From Linum tenue (Eukaryota > Streptophyta > Magnoliopsida > Malpighiales > Linaceae), in the NCBI GenBank assembly GCA_946122785.1, contig CAMGYJ010000011.1:37598513-37662512 (forward strand): a stretch of 64,000 bases of DNA, read 5' to 3'. Positions 60,875-64,000 of the stretch are shown in pieces (position 1 is the first letter of the stretch; each line of letters begins with the position of its first letter). Below the pieces are notes generated by a model. The model saw only the letters and a list, made by a program, of their open reading frames with translations, was not told the DNA's origin and did not search any database. Position numbers and translations under genes: made by a program.

Positions 60875-62390
60875 GAAACTTGACGTGTTGTGGGTTCGTG
60901 TGTTACAGGCTAATTATTTCAATCAGGTGAATGGCGTGTTGGTGGCTAAATCCTCAGGAAGAATCTTGACAGTTTGGCGGGGAATCCGAAAAGCTTGGCC
61001 AATCATGTCCACAGGAATGAAGATGAGCATCCAGGATGGACAAAGTACGTCGTTCTGGATAGATCGATGGCTCGACAGTGGAGTGGTTTTGCTGGATGCA
61101 ATTAACGTGGATGGGCTGGCAATAGATCCATCCATCCCGGTGGCTGACTTTGGAAATTTGGATGGTGAGTGGGACATCCCTAAATTCCATTCTTTTTACC
61201 TGAGGAGGCTATTTTGTAGGTTCTGAGTATTCAGCCACCCATACCCGGCTCTGGCGAGGACTCAGCTACTTGGGGGTCGGAAGTGGATGGACGGTTCCGA
61301 GTTTGGTCGGCTTATGATGTCGCCACAGGGGACTTTGAACAACATGCATGAGTGGACTGGCGCCTGATCTGGCGTTGGAAAGGCCCCGCCCGGGTCAATA
61401 ATTTCATGTGGCTGGCTGTCCGAGATCGCCTACTCACTAACCAGGAGCGTTCGCGACGTCACCTTACCAGCTTGTCGGGATGTCAACAGTGCGGAGACCC
61501 GACCGAATCAGTCCTGCATGTGTTGTGGGACTGCCTTTTTCCAGGTTTACTTGGATGCAGCTCCCTCAGCTTTATGATCGACCAGACTTCTTCAGGAGGC
61601 CTTTACAAGGGTGGATTCTTGACAATGTTCGTGATGCGCAGTCTAGCCTTGAGTTCAGCATTATCTGCTGGTCCCTCTGGCGGACCAGGAATGACAGAGT
61701 CTTCGCAGGCAAAGTCATCACAACTGAACTTTTTCTACAGCGCGTCCTGGCATGGATAAATGTCGTGCGGAATGCAATGGACAAAGACAGGCTTGTTCTT
61801 TCGCCTAGTTTGCCCATAAGAAGGGAGGTGGAGATCTCTTGGAAGCCTCCACCTCTAGAGTGGGTCACTCTCAATTCAGATGGCTCCGTCCTTCCTGACT
61901 CAGGCCATGCGGCGGCTGGTGGCCTGATTCGAGTTCACACAGGACGCTGTACTGCAGCGTTTGCGATTAACTTGGGGATTTGCTCTATCACCCGAGCAGA
62001 ATTGAGAGGCGTTGTTTAAGGACTTCAGTTGGCTTGGGACAACGGCCATCGAAGCGTTCACATGGAACTTGATTCCAGATGTGCGATTCAGCTACTTCGG
62101 AGTAGTGAGGCGATGAATCATCATGAGGCCGCTATTATTGGCCGTTTTCAGGATCTTCTTTCTCGAGACTAGGTAGTCTCGATCTCCCATATCTACAGAG
62201 AGGGAAATAAATGCGCGGACTATTTGGCTAGTAGGGGTCACACTCTTCCCTTGGGGTTTCACGATGTGTCAGATTCTGATTCTGGGTTATGTAATTTTCT
62301 CATGTACGATTGTCAAGGACTCTCTGAGTCCCGTTGGGTTGTGAATGAAAGCTGAGATGCGCTGCATCCATTTACCAACAAAAAAAAAAC
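60875..62390 (+). pseudogene. LINE ORF2 C-terminal region with RNase H (copy 2, single)
   Basis: WVRVLQANYFNQVNG, TVWRGIRKAWPIMSTG, then zf-RVT (WRWKGPARVNNFMWLAVRD, CQQCGDPTESVLHVLWDC, uninterrupted here) and RNase H (WVTLNSDGS, SITRAELRGV, MELDSRCAIQLL, HIYREGNKCADYLAS). Stops: TAA after RGVV near 62018 (GAA in copy 1) and the shared TAG near 62171. It lacks the stop before GCQQC that both tandem copies in copy 1 carry. Confidence 0.88.
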
Positions 62391-62392
62391 CA

Positions 62393-62701
62393 AATTGGTT
62401 GCATGGTTGGTTGCAACACTTAAGAATTTTAGATATTTAAAAACTCCTCCCCCTGCGATACCTTCAATGTTCATTCTGCGCGGCCGCTAAAGATTCCGTC
62501 CAACCCAAAAGAAAACAAAATTGCTAAAATTAAAGAAAGCCCAACCCAAAAGAAAACAAAATTGCTAAAATTAGAGAAAAACATATCCGCCAGGTCAACC
62601 ACTGCATGATATTGGGTTGAAGGTCAAATTGTGTTCTTTGTTTTCTTTGGTTTGTGAAGTGTGACTATTTTTTATTTTTCTTTTCTCCTAATTCATTATT
62701 T
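62393..62701. repeat. Right ~309-bp direct repeat flanking the LINE (copy 2)
   Basis: Starts immediately after the LINE poly(A) and CCAA; partner of 54427-54735. Confidence 0.85.
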
Positions 62702-63382
62702 GAAATTCTAAGTTGAACATTTGAATATTGATGTTATATAAATGTGTGAAAAATTGAAAATTCACTATATGTTGGATTTAAGTACGACTTGTTATTTTGG
62801 TGTAATGTTGTATTCTATTACTAGATTATTTGACATAATTTATAAATTTATGAAAAATATATGACTTTTTCATATATCTAAGTTAAATCAGACTACAACG
62901 ATTGGACGATTAATCCTCAACCTACTTGCTCGACCGGATCAACTGGCTACACCGGTTGACAACGTTGGTTTCTATCACTTCTAACTTCTCTGATAAATTT
63001 TGGAACCAAAACACAATTATCCGTATCATTGTTTCCCTGTATGATGGTGACTGCTCCAACCTATTTCTTGCAATAAACCATATCAGATTAAGTAGCTAAA
63101 TTTTAAAATTCCAGATTTTCTTTACATACTTAACACCAATCATGACCACTAGGATTTTTGGTGGAATCTTATTCAATATTCTTAAGACCTGTCTTTTATT
63201 TACCTTTTAATTTTTCATTATCCATTTTTATCACTATTGACTATACACAATATCCCCTTCCTTTTCTCCTCCACGTCCTCTACCCTACTTTATTACTTTT
63301 TAATGGGACAAAAGCATTGTTATAAGAACCAAATCAGATTAATGGTTTGGCCAATAGAACTACTAAATCAATTACAATGGCT
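62702..63382. other. No gene recognised
   Basis: Counterpart of 27339-28019. Confidence 0.6.
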
Positions 63383-63863
63383 CAGTTTGGCTCTGTTTTA
63401 GCTTTTGCAGAAGCAGCTTCTAGCTTGAGCTTTTAGAGATGTACTTTTCAAATAAAGCAGTTGAGTGTCTGGTTGAAAATTTATTAAATTTTTTTAATAT
63501 GATAGGTTGTGTAAAATGACTATAAATGACTTATAATATAAAATATGAACAATAATTCTAAACAATAAAATGTAGTCAAAATGGATCTTGTTAGACTTCT
63601 TTTGTATTAAATAATATGATTTTATACTTTATTTATTTTTAAAATGATATAAATGAAAGAAAATTATATTTTCTTAAATAAAATTAAAATATGGTAAGGA
63701 TAATCTTGTATTTTCAAAACAGCTTTTCGCAGAAGCTCCAAATCGGAGCTTCTGCTTGTTATACAAAACCGCTTTTCGGCTTTTCAAAAGCCAAACTTTT
63801 AGAGGTGTTTGGCCATACTTAAGCTTTTGAAGCAAAAAGCACTTCTAAAAGCCGGGCCAAACA
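63383..63863. mobile_element. MITE-like element (copy 2)
   Basis: Counterpart of 28020-28500 with the same CAGTTTGGC/GCCAAAC ends. Confidence 0.5.
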
Positions 63864-64000
63864 TAGGCAATATAGTAACTCGGTTTATTTGATTGTATAG
63901 TTAGCCACGAACCCAAATGGTTTATGATTGTTTGCCATGAAACCATATGAGCTACCACAATTTGACTGACTACTGTTTCAAAAATTTAATCATATAAATA

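Larger units (their letters stand above)
54736..62392 (+). mobile_element. L1-type LINE with internal replacement (copy 2)
   Basis: Endonuclease part to 55509, foreign cassette 55510-60874, C-terminal part to the poly(A) near 62380-62388. The cassette is larger than in copy 1 because the older PMD-MULE inside it is more complete. Confidence 0.85.

Overview
This is nuclear DNA from a flowering plant, probably a eudicot. Evidence: AT-rich intergenic DNA, short GT-AG introns, and plant transposons throughout (Mutator-like elements encoding FAR1/MULE transposases and plant mobile domain (PMD) proteins, an L1-type LINE, a Ty1/copia LTR fragment with an initiator-Met tRNA primer site, CACTA-like ends, MITE-like foldbacks). 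No bacterial, organellar or CRISPR features were seen. The only intact host-like gene I can support is a two-exon gene for a small secreted LysM protein (exons 30360-30429 and 30560-30738).

Largest-scale structure: 1-28638 is repeated in direct orientation as 34115-64000, so the window is about 1.9 copies of a ~34-kb unit. The copies differ by roughly 0.5% in the stretch I compared by eye, by many one-base homopolymer indels, and by three larger events: a 2,853-bp deletion in copy 1 (junction 22111-22113), a 1,292-bp tandem duplication only in copy 1 (23850-25141), and four versus two copies of a 156-bp repeat. The segment 28639-34114 occurs once. The duplication could be real or could be two haplotypes joined by the assembler.

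Layout of one unit: (a) 31656-37173 (right half also at 1-3041): a decayed MULE with a FAR1/MULE/OTU-like transposase on + and a PMD gene on -, transcribed toward each other. (b) Dispersed 340-bp tandem repeats and a ~290-bp TRIM/SINE-like element. (c) An old PMD-MULE (7125-16046), into which a younger, almost complete MULE is nested (7789-15637, 9-bp target duplication). The younger one again has a transposase (+) facing a six-exon PMD gene (-). (d) A truncated copia LTR, then 2.5 kb without recognisable genes, a 156-bp tandem array and CACTA-like termini. (e) A LINE (20949-27030) flanked by an unusually long ~308-bp direct repeat; its reverse transcriptase has been replaced by repeats and a second fragment of the old PMD-MULE. 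(f) A MITE-like element, intergenic DNA and the LysM gene.

In copy 2 the second old PMD-MULE (57303-59435) has no nested element and provides the empty site that proves the nested insertion. The recurring theme is a MULE with two convergent genes, transposase plus PMD protein, the PMD gene occupying the place mudrB has in maize MuDR. This occurs twice in full form and once as a PMD-only remnant. Two of these families carry arrays of CGCACC..GGTGCG palindromes at their ends and a shared foldback inside introns. All transposon genes seen are broken, though several by only one or two lesions.
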